From positions 65,380,373-65,444,372 of the forward strand of contig CM031616.1 in NCBI GenBank assembly GCA_018398815.1: a DNA stretch of 64,000 nt. Reading direction: 5' to 3'. Made by a program: the position numbers and the translations under genes. Below the pieces are notes generated by a model, which ran no database searches, was not told where the DNA came from, and saw only the letters and a list, made by a program, of their open reading frames with translations. This document shows, piece by piece, positions 37,561 to 50,040 of this stretch; position 1 is the first letter of the stretch; every line of letters starts with the position of its first letter. This DNA is from Conus ventricosus. Taxonomy: Eukaryota > Mollusca > Gastropoda > Neogastropoda > Conidae.

Positions 37561-38642
37561 CAACAACACTACTTCTACTATAACAACGATAATATTGATG
37601 ATGATGACAACACTGCTACGAGTACTACTTATATATTGAGCGGTTCTTTTGGCACTTGTTCTCATCTCCTTTTAAATATCTTACCTTCAGCTCCTTTACT
37701 CAGTTCGATAAAATAATGATAATCATGATGATGAATATGATAGCACACCAAAAACATTAAAACAAAACCGCTACAAAAAATATTTTTAACCATGCTGGCA
37801 CCGACGATTTCTTCAATATTCTTTAGCACAAATGAACAATGGTTTGGATAAATCAAAAGTAGCTAGTTAGTTAGTTAGTTAGTGTTTATAGGGTCCAGCG
37901 GACTACTAGGAGCCAAATCAGGACCTCAGCTATCATATCTAAGTCTCTAGATACAAATACTCACACTAGTATTAACACATCGCTTAAAATTTATAAGGAC
38001 AAAAGCACAATTATCTGTTCAACTCCGACGACACCTGTATACATTATTAAAACACTATATTTTATAAAATAAGTTTACCTCTTTCAAAAAAGAAAAAATA
38101 AGATCTACTGAAATCTCACGAAAAAGAACCGATAATAAATCACTGGTGGAAAAGAACTTCTCTCTGATACACATCAAATCAGCACATTCTGTCAAAAAAT
38201 GATTAACACTGAACAAGCTGTCACACGCAACACACCATGGGGGGTCTTCCCTTCTGAATATCCAACTGTGCGTTATATAGCTGTGCCCAATATGTAACCG
38301 TGACAAAACCGATTCCTCTTTACGGTTACGTACCACCGATGGGAAAGGATTGGTTAAATCTGGGCAAATTTTAAACAATTTTTTATGAATTTGATTACAC
38401 CATTCACTCTGCCACAGTTCACGACAATACAAACTAGATTTCTGACGTAGATCAGAGTTAGTTAGTTAGTGTTTATAGGGTCCAGCGGACTACTAGGAGC
38501 CAAATCAGGACCTCAGCTATCATATCTAAGTCTCTAAATACAAATACCCACACTAGTATTAACACATCGTTTAAAATTTATGAGGACAAAAACACAATTA
38601 TCTGTTCAACTCCGGCGACACCTGTATTACATTATTAAAACA

Positions 38643-39383
38643 CTATATTTTATAAAATAAGTTTACCTCTTTCAAAAAAGAAAAAATAAGATCTACTGAA
38701 ATCTCACGAAAAAGAACCGATAAATCACCGGTGGAAAAGAACTTCTCTCTGATACACATCAAATCAGCACATTCTGTCAAAAAATGATTAACACTGAACA
38801 AGCTGTCACACGCAACACACCATGGGGGATCTTCCTTTCTGAATATCCAACTGTGCGTTATATAGCTGTGCCCAATATGTAACCGGTTACGTACCACCGA
38901 TGGGAAAGGATTGGTTAAATCTGGGCAAATTTTAAACAATTTATTATGAATTTGATTACACCATTCATTCTGCCACAGTTCACGACAATACAAACTAGAT
39001 TTCTGACGTAGATCAGAGTGAGGAACAAACTGCATATGCCTCCTGGAAAGACTTGCACCAAGAGCTTGTTTGGCTGCTTTGTCCACCACTGAGTTACCAT
39101 AGATTCCCATGTGGCTGGGGACCCACAAGAAAACTATATGCTTTCCCGAAGAGACAAGCTGAGTATGAAGATCATGAATATCAGCCAAAACTGGATGTGA
39201 CACTTCTCTTGTCGATAAAGCCGACAATGCCGACAATGAATCCGATAAAATAAGGAAATCATTCTGATCTGACCTGGACATCGCACTGAGGGCCAGATTT
39301 AAAGCCTTCAGTTCAGCAGTATAGACAGACGACCAATCCCGCAATCTTAACAAAGTAGGCTCCTGAAAATTGTTATCACACAC
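38643..39383 (-). pseudogene. LINE RNase H and C-terminal zinc region (block 2)
   Basis: An open frame of about 246 codons covers AELKALNLALSAMSRSD, LSDSLSALSALS, VFLWVPSHMGIYGNSVVDKA and the Cys/His end WCVACDSLFSVNHFLTEC. This is the best preserved RNase H piece of the family in the window. It lacks all upstream ORF2 domains, so it is only a fragment of a truncated copy. Near 38884 a short stretch is missing relative to 38300. Confidence 0.85.
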
Positions 39384-39600
39384 AATGGCAGCTGCAGCCC
39401 TCTCACCTTTTTTTTAGAACCATCAGTAAAAATCTTGATAAAATCTTTATAAAGTTCACATTGCCCAAGATAAAGTTGTTTATATGCAGCACTCGAGGTG
39501 ACCTCCTTTCGAAATTGAGTTAAATATAAATTAATCTCTGGATTGGCGACTTTCCAAGGAGGTAAATCAGTCTGTAATGGACCGTCATCAACAGAATCAA

Positions 39601-39891
39601 GGCGTGTATACCTGTGCAGGCACGAAAAAGTGTTAGCCTGGTAAGTGATACGTATATCTGCGTAAATATGAAGGTGTTCTAGCCTGGTGTGTATAAACAT
39701 TTCTTTCAGTGACATCACAACTAGTTTCTTGTATATTGCACACTGTTATCTTTTCAACGCCTTCATTAGCAGCGTGTTAGCCTGGCGTGTATACCTGTGC
39801 CTGCGTGAAGAAATGTCAGCCTGGTGTGTATATTTAGCCGTTTGTCACAGTGTCCTAGCTTAGTGTGTATGTCTGTGTGTGCGTGAAGCAG
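39601..39891. repeat. 291-bp direct duplicate of 40395-40685 inside the LINE insertion
   Basis: Comparing base by base I find one mismatch (gatacg against gattcg). The segment is part of the tgttagcctgg minisatellite intron. It ends at gaagcag, after which LINE sequence resumes with ctgccccgaagtggggc. Confidence 0.93.
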
Positions 39892-40309
39892 CTGCCCCGA
39901 AGTGGGGCAAAATACGAATACCCAGTGGAGGAATCTCATTTGGCTTTAAGTCATATTTGGCTCTAAAAGGCGGGTTCATGACAATATCATAGGCAGGGTT
40001 TTCTGGATTAGCCCTCAGTTTCATATAGTAATTCATGGAAAGACACAACCTCCTTAGCTCCAGAGGGGGCAAAAGTAGCTAGTAATCAAAAGTAGCCAGT
40101 ATAAATCATTCAGCATACTCTTTCAACGTACTGATTAATACTACAGCACAAATGAACACTGGTTTTGACAAACCAAACATGATATGTACAAATCATTCGC
40201 ATGCTTTATCCAGCAGTGATTGACACAACAGCACAAAGGGTAACGGTTCAGACAACTCAAAAGTAATGTGTAACAAAGTAAATAGTCTCTCTGGTTCGAA
40301 CGTTTGCAA

Positions 40310-41100
40310 GCCTTGCATGTGTACAGATTCTGCATGCCTGAATGTGTGTTAACCTGGTGTGTATGCCTCTTCATGCAGAACGTTGTGTCAACGTGGCGTG
40401 TATACCTGTGCAGGCACGAAAAAGTGTTAGCCTGGTAAGTGATTCGTATATCTGCGTAAATATGAAGGTGTTCTAGCCTGGTGTGTATAAACATTTCTTT
40501 CAGTGACATCACAACTAGTTTCTTGTATATTGCACACTGTTATCTTTTCAACGCCTTCATTAGCAGCGTGTTAGCCTGGCGTGTATACCTGTGCCTGCGT
40601 GAAGAAATGTCAGCCTGGTGTGTATATTTAGCCGTTTGTCACAGTGTCCTAGCTTAGTGTGTATGTCTGTGTGTGCGTGAAGCAGTGTTAGCCTGCTCTG
40701 TATATCTGTGCTCGCAGACGTGTGTTAGCGTGGTGTAAATACCTGTGTGCCCATATAGATGTGCTAGTCTGGCATATATACCTGTGCATGCGCGAGGACG
40801 TGCTAGCCTAGTGTGTAAACCTACCCATATGAAGAGAGCCTAGTGTATAAACCTACCCATATGAAGGTTTCTAAGCCCAGTGCGTATGCCTGTTTGTTCG
40901 TGAAGATGTGTCAGCTGGGTGTGTATATCTGTATACATAAAGATGTGTTGGCCTAGCGTGTGTACCAGTGCATGTGTGAAGGTGTGTTAGCCTGGTATGT
41001 ACGCCTCTCCATGTGTGAAGGTGCGTTAGCCTGGTGTACCTACCTACCCATGGGTGGCATGTGCATCTATGCGTTAAAGTGTGTGAATTTGTCAGCATAG
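40310..41100 (+). repeat. Degenerate intronic minisatellite, copy 2
   Basis: It is homologous to 32200-32960, with units of the gttagcctggtgtgtat type. It includes the 291-bp segment (40395-40685) that is duplicated into the neighbouring LINE. Confidence 0.8.
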
Positions 41101-41347
41101 CATCTACATTCATGCATGAGGGTGTGTGAAAGTCTGTAGGTTTGTGTGCGTCCATGTCGTGCGTTCCTTCAATGAAGGGATAAGATATCACTACCGATTC
41201 ACCTTCGCATATTCCAAACTACCTCGCAGTCCTCACCCGTCCCTCAACTTCTTTCATCCTTTCTAGTCAGACACATCACATCCTTTCTTGGTGATGCTCG
41301 GATAACTCTCTCTGACGTTATCCCTCCTGACCCCATCCACCCCTCAC

Positions 41348-42185
41348 CTTCTCTCATCCTCTCCAAAAAGGCTGGTGACGTCACATCCGTCCCAGGTGGT
41401 ACTCGGATCCTCACTCGCAGGAATGACGAGGGTTTGGGCTGCGGTGGCTCCGTGATGATCGAAGGCAGTGACGCACTTCCTGACGCTGCCAATGAAGGCG
41501 TTGGAAACACAACAGAGCTTGCGCTACCTGAGGACTCCGGCAGTCGGCTGGTAGCCACAGGGGAGGGAGAGGGAGAGACCACGACATGAGATGACGCTAC
41601 GTCTGCAGTGAGAGATAGAGTGGGAGGTACTGATTGCCGCGAGGACGAACTAAACACTGAATCCCCAGAAGGCGAAGACTGCACTGGTTCTGGCAAAGAA
41701 CTCGTCACTGAAAGCTGGGGAACCATGGTATGCATGCTCGTTGTCACAGAAACCAGCCCTGAGGACCTGAACAGATCAGAAGCACTGGGATATACGGAAT
41801 CTGTCAAAAAAGGCAACGTCGACAACTCTGGAAACATAGACTGTTCTGAACTACCAAGGATGCTTTGGCTGAAATCCATGGATGAAGCTAACGTTTGAAA
41901 AATCGACGATTCGTCGTGTTGGCTCTCTGTAGGAACCCCCAGTGACGTTGTCAGAGACGTCGCAAGGACACTGGTTGGGACTGCATTGCTGACTGAAGTG
42001 GAGTAAGAAGCGGTGTCGGCCGTGTGTACACTGATGACCGATTCAACAGGCGCCGTGCTACTTTCTAGTGGTGACTGGTCAATCGTAGACAATGATGCTG
42101 ATGGTGTCATTACTGTCATTGTCGATATCATGATGGACGGTGTCATGTTTGCCGACACTGTTATCGCCTCAATATTTGATACGAC
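41348..42185 (-). CDS. Exon C3: mucin linker (838 bp)
   Basis: A ttcag acceptor and GTGAGG donor, phase 0 to 1. It starts VVSNIEAITVSANMTPSIMI and ends SSFLRVRIRVPPGTDVTSPA, FLERMRE. The frame is open throughout. The middle is Ser/Thr/Pro-rich (SSSSRQSVPPTLSLTADVAS). It is closely similar to C4 and C1. In its downstream intron lies the mosaic LINE, then A3. Confidence 0.9.
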
Positions 42186-42346
42186 CTGAAACATATTTAT
42201 GAATGATATCAACGAGACAAATTAACAGATAGGTAGACAGAAAGACAAGGTGACAGACAGACAGGTGCAGATAGATCGACGAATAGACAAGGCAAATAGA
42301 AAAAAAGAGATAGGAATGTAGATAGACAGATACGTAGCTTGAAAAG

Positions 42347-42391
<45 letters not shown>

Positions 42392-42469
42392 GTGTGTGTG
42401 GTGTGTGTGTGTGTGTGTGTGTGTGTGGGGTGGAGCGCGTGCGCGAGCGTGTTTGTATGTGTGTTTTCA

Positions 42470-42545
<76 letters not shown>

Positions 42546-43233
42546 TGCGTGCGCGCGAGTGCTTGCACATACGGTTGTGTTTGAGTTTCTTTGTTTTCAA
42601 GCATGATATGTGCGTGAACTTTGCAACGTATTCAAAGCTTAAGTGACGATAAGAACATTGACAGCATAGCTGAACACACACGCACACGAACATACGCACA
42701 CACACTTTACATACATATTCAACCGTCTATCTATCCATTCAACGCCCATCTTGCGCTGAAGTGAATGAATATAAGTGATTGCTCGTTCACTTTCGTTGTC
42801 CCGAGTGTTTTTCATCTTGCCTGAAGAAGATCTAAGAAGTCGAAACGCGTCGTGTTTTGTCTTGTGATTCGTTTGTCTATGTTTTCTTGGCGGTTCGTTT
42901 TCGATTACATCTTTTAAAAATTTCATTAAAAAAGTGTGTGCAAGTACGCGCGCCCGTGTGTGCGCAGAGGAGGAGAGGGTGGTGGCGGTGGTGGTGGTGG
43001 TGGTGGCGGTGGTGGTGGCGGCGGTGGTGGTGGTGATGTGTGTGTGTGTGTGTGTATGTGTGTGTGTGTGTGTGTTTGCAAGCGCACATGTGTGGGTGTT
43101 GGAGAAAGGGGGGGGGGGGGGGGGGGGGGGCAGACCAGAGTAGAGGAAAGAAGAGAAGGGTAGGCACACGATCATGCGAACAACCAACTAAGACATGAAT
43201 GAAGAAAGGATTAAAACCCCCACATGAACCTAC
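42186..43233. other. Intron B3/C3: microsatellites and hammerhead-like motif
   Basis: (TG)n runs fill about 42345-42430 and 42472-42545. (GGT)n lies at about 42978-43035, (TG)n at 43036-43078 and a long G run at about 43109-43130. Sequence from 42775 to 42897 matches 33180-33300. No gene. Confidence 0.88.
42821..42854 (+). other. Hammerhead-like motif, copy 3
   Basis: It reads CTGAAGA, a weakly paired spacer, then CGAAACGCGTC. The core boxes are kept, but the stem II pairing seen at 33225 is partly lost. Confidence 0.3.
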
Positions 43234-43386
43234 CGGCACCCCCAGCAGGGCGCTCATCTCGTCCCTGCTCAGAGACTGCAGAGTCTGCAAGGCTGTTGTC
43301 ACGTCTATCACCTCCCCATCCTCGGTCTTCAGCAAGAAGTCCAGCGTTGTCTCGCCGCTCTGGTCATCTTTCGTCACGTCCACAAT
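43234..43386 (-). CDS. Exon B3 of modular mucin gene
   Basis: 153 bp, phase 0 at both ends, cttgcag-type acceptor (gtttgcag here) and GTAGGT donor. It is identical to B4 at every base (IVDVTKDDQSGETTLDFLLK and so on). Flanking intron sequence is also alike. Upstream, a (GAT)n/(GAA)n tract lies at about 43436-43660. Confidence 0.9.
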
Positions 43387-43476
43387 CTGCAAACAAGACA
43401 GAAAAGACTTTCTGTTTCCGAGAACTCGTTCATAATGATGGTGATAATATTGACGACGACGACGACGATGATGATG

Positions 43477-43508
<32 letters not shown>

Positions 43509-45957
43509 ACTAATAATTATGTCGATGATGATACTGATGATGATGATGTAATGTCGATGATGTGATGATGTTGATGACGCCGAGAAGAAGCAGAAGAAGA
43601 AGAAAAAGAAGAAGAAAAGGACAAAGAGGAAGAAAAAGAAGAAGAAGAGTAGGAGGAGAAACAGTAAGGAGACAAAGAAGAAGCATTTGAACAGTACAAT
43701 GTTAGTGCTAAAAAGCTACCCAATGCGCTTTCATTCACTACTCATTCCTTACTTCGTTACCGAGTCACATTTACCTTACTGTACATGAATAATGCGTGAC
43801 AAGTATAGTACACAATCGCAAACTGGTTCGGAGGATGGATGGAAGGAAAAGGAGGGGATGCAGATACTGTAAACTCAGTAATCCCCAATTGACTGTCTCC
43901 TTGGTTTCTATTTCTGACATCGTCCACGCTCACAACCTTTCTCGTCCGCTGCAGCTGGCTCCATACGGTTTTCTTCACACTACTTTGGCCCACTAAGCCT
44001 TTATACTCTGAATGACAACAGCGCCATAGGTGATACTTTCTTCATTACAACTTGACCACACACAGAGACTTTTATACACATTTCATGAATCTTAGAACCA
44101 TGTTCTTGTTTCCCAAACTGTCACAGTTTTTAATATCCAAAGAACACGAAAGAACTGATCTTGTGACGTAAATACTACTGTAGCTTGCGCCTGACTTGAA
44201 CGGAACAGTTTGGGCATTTATTGCTTCATTCAAAAGCGGATAAATGGTAATATGTCCCTTTTGCTGGCAGAATGTTTCCACCATGTGATATGTATGGTGT
44301 GCATACATCTGGATGTTCCTGGTTTTCAGACGAGCAGATGATTTTCTACTGCTTGATATGAAAGTCTGGAGTTTCTGCATCTTTTCTGAGACTTTTCATA
44401 TGACTAACTTTATTACTTTCTTAGCTTGTGTTGAACATGTTCTCCTGGTTGGTGCAGCAGAATTTCTCCTGCTGAAAACAGCGCTGGTTTGCCTGTTTGT
44501 ACGTTTGCTAACTTCAGGAACCATGGTTGACTGCGCCAGTACGGAACTACAATTCCTCCTTAACTGCTTGGGCGTTTTCCGTTTCTCTTTTCTGCTGTAA
44601 TATCACAACAAAGGGGGTGGGGAAACATAACATCTGAAGCTAGATCATGAACTGTTGAAAAGATTAATGGCGAAAGCACCATGGTCTGGTCTGTATGCAA
44701 CATATCTTGGAACTGATGACTAATTCTAGAAGCAAGCAAATCAACATCAGGGGTTCCAGGATTATTAGAGCTTGTTTCAGCCGATTAACATTAAGTTTCC
44801 ATTTAGCATCAAGGTTTATGCTTGTAGATTTTTTTTTAATCAGCAATCGCATTTTGTTTCTCTGGCACGTAAGCAGCGAATACACAAATATTTTTTTCAA
44901 CGCAAAAATCCCAAATGCTTTTCACAACAGACTTACAGCTTTGTGAATAATATGTCCCATGTTATCAATACAAATCGACAGCAGTGGTGTTATCCATCAT
45001 CAGTCTGATATGACTACTCGATTAATCAATAGCGAAAGATTGCAACGAAACCAGTCCTGCTTTCACTTCTGATACACCCATATGTTCTTTTGATTCTTCT
45101 TCACACCACCGTCCATTTGTCCTGCTTAGCTCACAGGAGCATCCTCTTCCACTGAGTGATGCATCAGATGAAAACGACAAATTCTCATTCCTCAAGGAAG
45201 GTGTTAACTGAATGTTATGAAACCATAACATTTTGTTTCCACCAAAACATTTCTTGTTTAGCTTCATTGCCAAACAGAAACGTTTCCCCATAATCTCCCC
45301 AGTTCTCCTTAAGTGCTGCAATTTGTTCTCTCCACTCCATGCACCTGCACCGCACTGGTCCATACATTACACCATGAAGACTACCAATAATCATCTCTTC
45401 GACTTATACAAGTTCTTCTTATTGAACAGCAACTGAAGGAGTTGTGTGACGGTTGTCAGGATTTCCCCCCTAATTAAGCAAATGTTTCCTCATTGTGTGG
45501 ATCATCCGTTTTAGGGCGGTTCCCGAAAAAAAAAAACCACAAAAAGGAATAAAGTTAACATGTTTTATCTTTCAGGTTGTAAATTCATGTACACAAGCAC
45601 AGTATACACATCCACATTACATAAGGTATTTCCCTTTATACTGCACCGAAACTAAAACGTGTCATTTACATGATTAATGTAATTTTTGGTGAATTTTGTT
45701 TTACAAAAGCTTCAGCGCACATGTTCCAAGCGTGGTTAATGTGCATGCGTTTCCTTCCATGACGTACACATTCCAGACACGTTTCAATTAAACACAGTTC
45801 TAGGCTCAAGACAAACATTTACTGTTCCCTCTATAACTGATGTCATGAGGATGTCTAACCCACGTTTATAAAAATCAAACATGATTAACAGCAAATACGT
45901 GAAACACAGAAGTGTGAATATTCATTATTAAGTATAAAAAAACCATCTTAGCCTCAC
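43387..45957. other. Intron A2/B3
   Basis: A GAT/GAC then GAA-rich tract occupies 43436-43660. The rest is homologous to the A3/B4 intron, with no coding exon recognised. Minus-strand openings at 44072-44380 and 45022-45363 have no splice support. Confidence 0.75.
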
Positions 45958-46043
45958 CTGTGCATCAACCTGGTCTGCCTGCCTCTTTCGTCGTCTGCCC
46001 GTCTGTTGTTTTCTCAGTGCAGCCAAGTACATTTTTTCTATGG
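45958..46043 (-). CDS. Exon A2 of modular mucin gene
   Basis: 86 bp with a cttacag acceptor and a GTGAGG donor. With the preceding G it reads AIEKMYLAALRKQQTGRRRK, RQADQVDAQ, ending in phase 0 to meet B3. The furin-like RRKR-Q is intact. The (GAA)n tract upstream (46085-46240) is about three times longer than at A3. Confidence 0.88.
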
Positions 46044-46084
46044 CTGTAAGCAGTTTAATCCACACGTGTGTTTTATTTTAATGA

Positions 46085-46360
46085 CAAGAAGAAGAAGAAG
46101 AAGAAGAAGACGAAGACGAAGAAGAAAAGAAGAAGAAGAAGAAGAAGAAGAAGAACAACAAACAACAACAAGATGAAAAGGAGAAAAAAAAGAAGTAGAA
46201 GAAGAAGAGGAAGAAGAAGGAGTAACAACAACAACAGGAACACTTTCAATACGACTACTATTACTACGTCTACTACTTTTTCTACTACTACAACTACTAC
46301 TACTATTTCTACTAAAACAACAATAATGATGATGACAACGCTGCTACGAGCAGTACTACT
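46085..46360. repeat. (GAA)n and (TAC)n tracts upstream of A2
   Basis: GAA/GAC repeats at 46085-46220 are followed by AAC and TAC/ACT repeats to about 46360. These are pyrimidine-rich on the coding strand and lie just upstream of the A2 splice acceptor. Confidence 0.88.
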
Positions 46361-46684
46361 ACTACTACCATTACTGGTGTATCGAGCGGTTGTTTTGGCA
46401 CTTTTACTTGTCTCTTTTTTCAACATCTTACCTTCAGTTCATTCATTCAATTCGATAGAATAATGATAATCACGATGAAGAATATCATAGCACAATAAAA
46501 AATGATGAAACAGATCAGCCACAAAAATATTTTTAAAGCATGCTGGCACTGACAATTTCTTCAGCATTCTTTTACTTTGCAAACACTTTTCACCTACTGA
46601 TTATTACAACAACACAAACAAACAACAGGTCGGACAAATCAAAAGTGGCGTGTATGAATTACACAACATACTCCTTCAACTTAC

Positions 46685-47522
46685 CTTCTTTCATCCTTTC
46701 CCAGAAGGCCGGTAACGTCACATCCGTCCCAGGTGGTACTCGGATCCTCAGTCGCAGGAATGACGTGGGTTTGGGCTGCGGTGGCTCCGTGATGACTGAA
46801 GACAGTGACGCACTTCCTGACGCTGCCAATGAAGGCGTTGGAAACACAACAGAGCTTGCGCTACCCGAGGACCCCGGCAGTCGGCTGGTAGCCACAGGGG
46901 AGGGTGAGGGAGAGACCATGATATGAGATGACACTACGTCTGCAGTGGGAGATAGAGTGGGAGGTGCTGATTGCCGTGAGGACGAACTAAACACTGAATC
47001 CCCAGAAGGCGAAGACTGCACTGGTTCTGGCAAAGAACTCGTCAATGAAAGCTGGGGAACCATGCTATGCATGCTCGTTGTCACAGAAACCAGCCCCGAG
47101 GACTGGAACAAACCAGAAGCACTGGGATGTACGGAATCTGTCAAAAATGGCCCTGTCGATAACTCTGGAAACACAGACTGTTCTGAACTATCAAGGATGC
47201 TTTGAGTAAAATCCATGGATGAAGCTAACGTTTGAAAAATCGATGATTCGTCGTGTTGGCTCTCTGTGGGAACCCTCGGTGACGTTGTCAGTGACGTCGT
47301 AAGGACGCTGGTTGGGACGATATCACTGACTGAAGTGGAGTAAGAAGCGGTGTCGGCCTTGTGTACACTGATGACCGATTCCACAGGCACCGTGCTACTT
47401 TCTAGTGGTGACTGGGTAATTGTAGACAACGATGCTGATGGTGACGTTAGATGCATTGTCGACATCATGATGGATGATGTCATGTTTGCCGACACTGTTA
47501 TCGCCTCAATATCTGATATGAC
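46685..47522 (-). CDS. Exon C2: mucin linker (838 bp)
   Basis: A ttcag acceptor before 47522 and a GTAAGT donor after 46685 (GTGAGG in the other copies). The frame is open and starts VISDIEAITVSANMTSSIMM. The end reads SFLRLRIRVPPGTDVTLPAF, WERMKE. Its 838-bp length equals that of C3 and C4. The mucin part keeps SSLPEPVQSSPSGDSVFSSS. Confidence 0.9.
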
Positions 47523-47916
<394 letters not shown>

Positions 47917-48069
47917 CGGCACCCCCAGCAGGGCGCTCATCTCGTCCCTACTCAGAGACTGCAGAGTCTGCAAGGCTGTTGTCACGTCTACCACCTCCCC
48001 ATCCTCGGTCTTCAGCAAGAAGTCCAGCGTTGTCTCGCCGCTCTCTTCATCCTTCGTCACGTTCACGAT
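47917..48069 (-). CDS. Exon B2 of modular mucin gene
   Basis: 153 bp, cttgcag acceptor and GTAGGT donor, phase 0. It reads IVNVTKDEESGETTLDFLLK, TEDGEVVDVTTALQTLQSLS, RDEMSALLGVP. It differs from B3/B4 at several residues (N for D, EE for DQ) and carries an NVT sequon not present in B3/B4. Confidence 0.9.
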
Positions 48070-49148
48070 CTGCAAGCAAAACAGAAAAGACTTTTCCCCC
48101 TTAGAACTCGTTTATGATGATGATGATGATGATGATGATGAAGATGATGATGATGATGATGATGATGACGATGACGAGGGTGATGATGATGATGATGAAG
48201 AAGAAGAAGAAGAAGAAGAAGAAGAAGAGAAGAGCAGGAAAAAGGAAGAGAGGAAGAGGAAGAAGATGAATAGGATGCATGTGTACAGTGCAACCGTAGT
48301 GTTGTAAAAAAAAAATCTACCTAATTCGCTTTCACTCACCGTTCACTCTTTAATTCGTTCCCAAGTAACAACTAAGTTACTGTTCATATACTGTGCATAC
48401 ATTCATGGGAAACAGTTTTGTCGAAATGCTTCATTGAGAGAAGTTGCAAAACAGTTTTGTTGGATTGGGAAAAGCAGGTATGAACTGTGCTCTGACAACA
48501 AGCAATGTGGGGCAGATTTCATGAAGCGGAATGGAGTGAGCTACAGTTGGCGCAGCAAATTTGCAGGAATGCTCACCAAAGGATTAGAAGTCTATCTAGA
48601 AGACACTGAGAAAAGAAAGAAGACACGCCATCTTTTTAATCAGACAAGAAAGCTACGTGATCATCATGTGGAACATCCGTTTTTGGCGGTTCCCGAAAAA
48701 AGAAATTATAAAAGGGATAAAAGTTGAAATGGTGTTTTTCATCTTTCAGGTTGTGAATTCGTGTACGCAAACACAGCACACACTTCCACATGACGTAAGT
48801 TGCTTTCCGGTATATAATTGCACCAAAACTATAACGTTTCATTTACATGATGAAAGTGCTTTTTCGTGAGATCTTCATTTTTTTCTTTGGAGAAACTTCA
48901 GCCTGCACATGTGAAGCGAGGTTAATGCGCATGCATTTCCTTCCATGACGCACACATTCCAAACAAGTGTCATTTGAACATAGTTCTATGTTGAGGACAA
49001 ACGTGTTCCCTCTATAAATGATTTTACGTGGGGACTTTAACCCAAGGTTAAAAAATAAAACATGATTAACAATATAAAAACACAAAAGTGTAAATAAACA
49101 AATGAATACATAAATAGTAATGATGTGTACCAAATATGTTAGCCTCAC
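48070..49148. other. Intron A1/B2
   Basis: (GAT)n then (GAA)n at 48115-48270 lies about 45 nt upstream of the B2 acceptor. The remainder is homologous to the other A/B introns (ggcggttcccg near 48682 and 45520). No gene. Confidence 0.82.
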
Positions 49149-49234
49149 CTGTACATCAACCTGAGCTGCCTGCCTCTTTCGTCGTCTGCTCGTCTGTTGT
49201 TTTCCGAGTGCAGCCAAGTACATTTGTTCTATGG
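49149..49234 (-). CDS. Exon A1 of modular mucin gene
   Basis: 86 bp, ctacag acceptor and GTGAGG donor. It reads AIEQMYLAALGKQQTSRRRK, RQAAQVDVQ. The RRKR-Q site is kept although neighbouring residues changed (GK for RK, S for G). It is preceded by the longest GAA tract of the window. Confidence 0.88.
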
Positions 49235-49274
49235 CTGTAGACAGGTTGACCCACACGTGTATTTTATTTCAACG

Positions 49275-49590
49275 ACAAGAAGAAGAAGACGAAGAAGAAG
49301 AAGAAGAAGAAGAGAAGAAGAAGAAGAAGAAGAAGAAGAAGAAGAAGAAGAAGAAGAAGAAGAAGAAGAAGACGACGACGACGACGACGAAGAAGAAGAA
49401 GAAATAGGAAGAAGAGAAGAAGAAGAAGAAGAAGAAGAAGAAGATAAACAAGAAGAAGAAGAAGAAGAAGAAGAAGAAGATTAAACAAGAAGAAGAAGAA
49501 GAAGAAGAAAACGAGAAGAAGAAGTAGAAGGAGAAGACGAAAAATAAGAAGACGAAGAAGAAAAGGAGGAGGAGAAGAAGAAGGACAACA
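49275..49590. repeat. Long (GAA)n/(GAC)n purine tract upstream of A1
   Basis: More than 300 bp are almost pure gaa units with gac interruptions. On the coding strand this is an uninterrupted pyrimidine tract starting about 40 nt from the exon A1 acceptor. GAA/TTC tracts of this length can form triplex DNA. Confidence 0.92.
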
Positions 49591-50040
49591 ACAACAAATT
49601 CAATACTGTTGCTGCGTGCTACTATTACTGTGACTGTAACAACGATAATAATGATGATGACAATGTTACTGCGACTCTAACTACTTATGGCATATCAAGC
49701 GATTGGTTTAGCATTTTCCCCATCTCTCTTTTCAAAGATCTTATTTTCAGCAGTTATTTAATTTTACGAGGAGGAAGAGGAGTAAGAGGACAACAAAAGC
49801 AGTGACAACTTCACTACTACTACTAGGATAAAGGTAATAATGATGACAATACTACAACGAACACTTCTACTGCTGGCGTACTGGGCAGTTGTTAGCACTT
49901 TTTCTTAGCTATTTTTGAACATTTACCTTCGGTCTATTTATTCAACTCTATGAAATAACGATGGTCATGATACTGAACAGAATAGCATGCAGAACATGAA
50001 TATAAAAAGTCACAAAATAATGTTTTCAAATGGGGTGTGT

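Larger units (their letters stand above)
37868..40070 (-). mobile_element. Mosaic LINE insertion with 13-bp target duplication
   Basis: The direct repeat aaaagtagctagt occurs at 37855-37867 and 40071-40083. Between them lie four blocks. Block 1, 37868-38455, is a LINE 3' end with its (TTAG) tail. Block 2, 38456-39600, is a second LINE 3' segment with its own short tail. Block 3, 39601-39891, is a copy of nearby intron sequence. Block 4, 39892-40070, is more LINE sequence from further 5'. All LINE blocks are of the family at 6684-12236 and in the same minus orientation. A single target duplication around everything argues for one insertion event. Confidence 0.88.
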
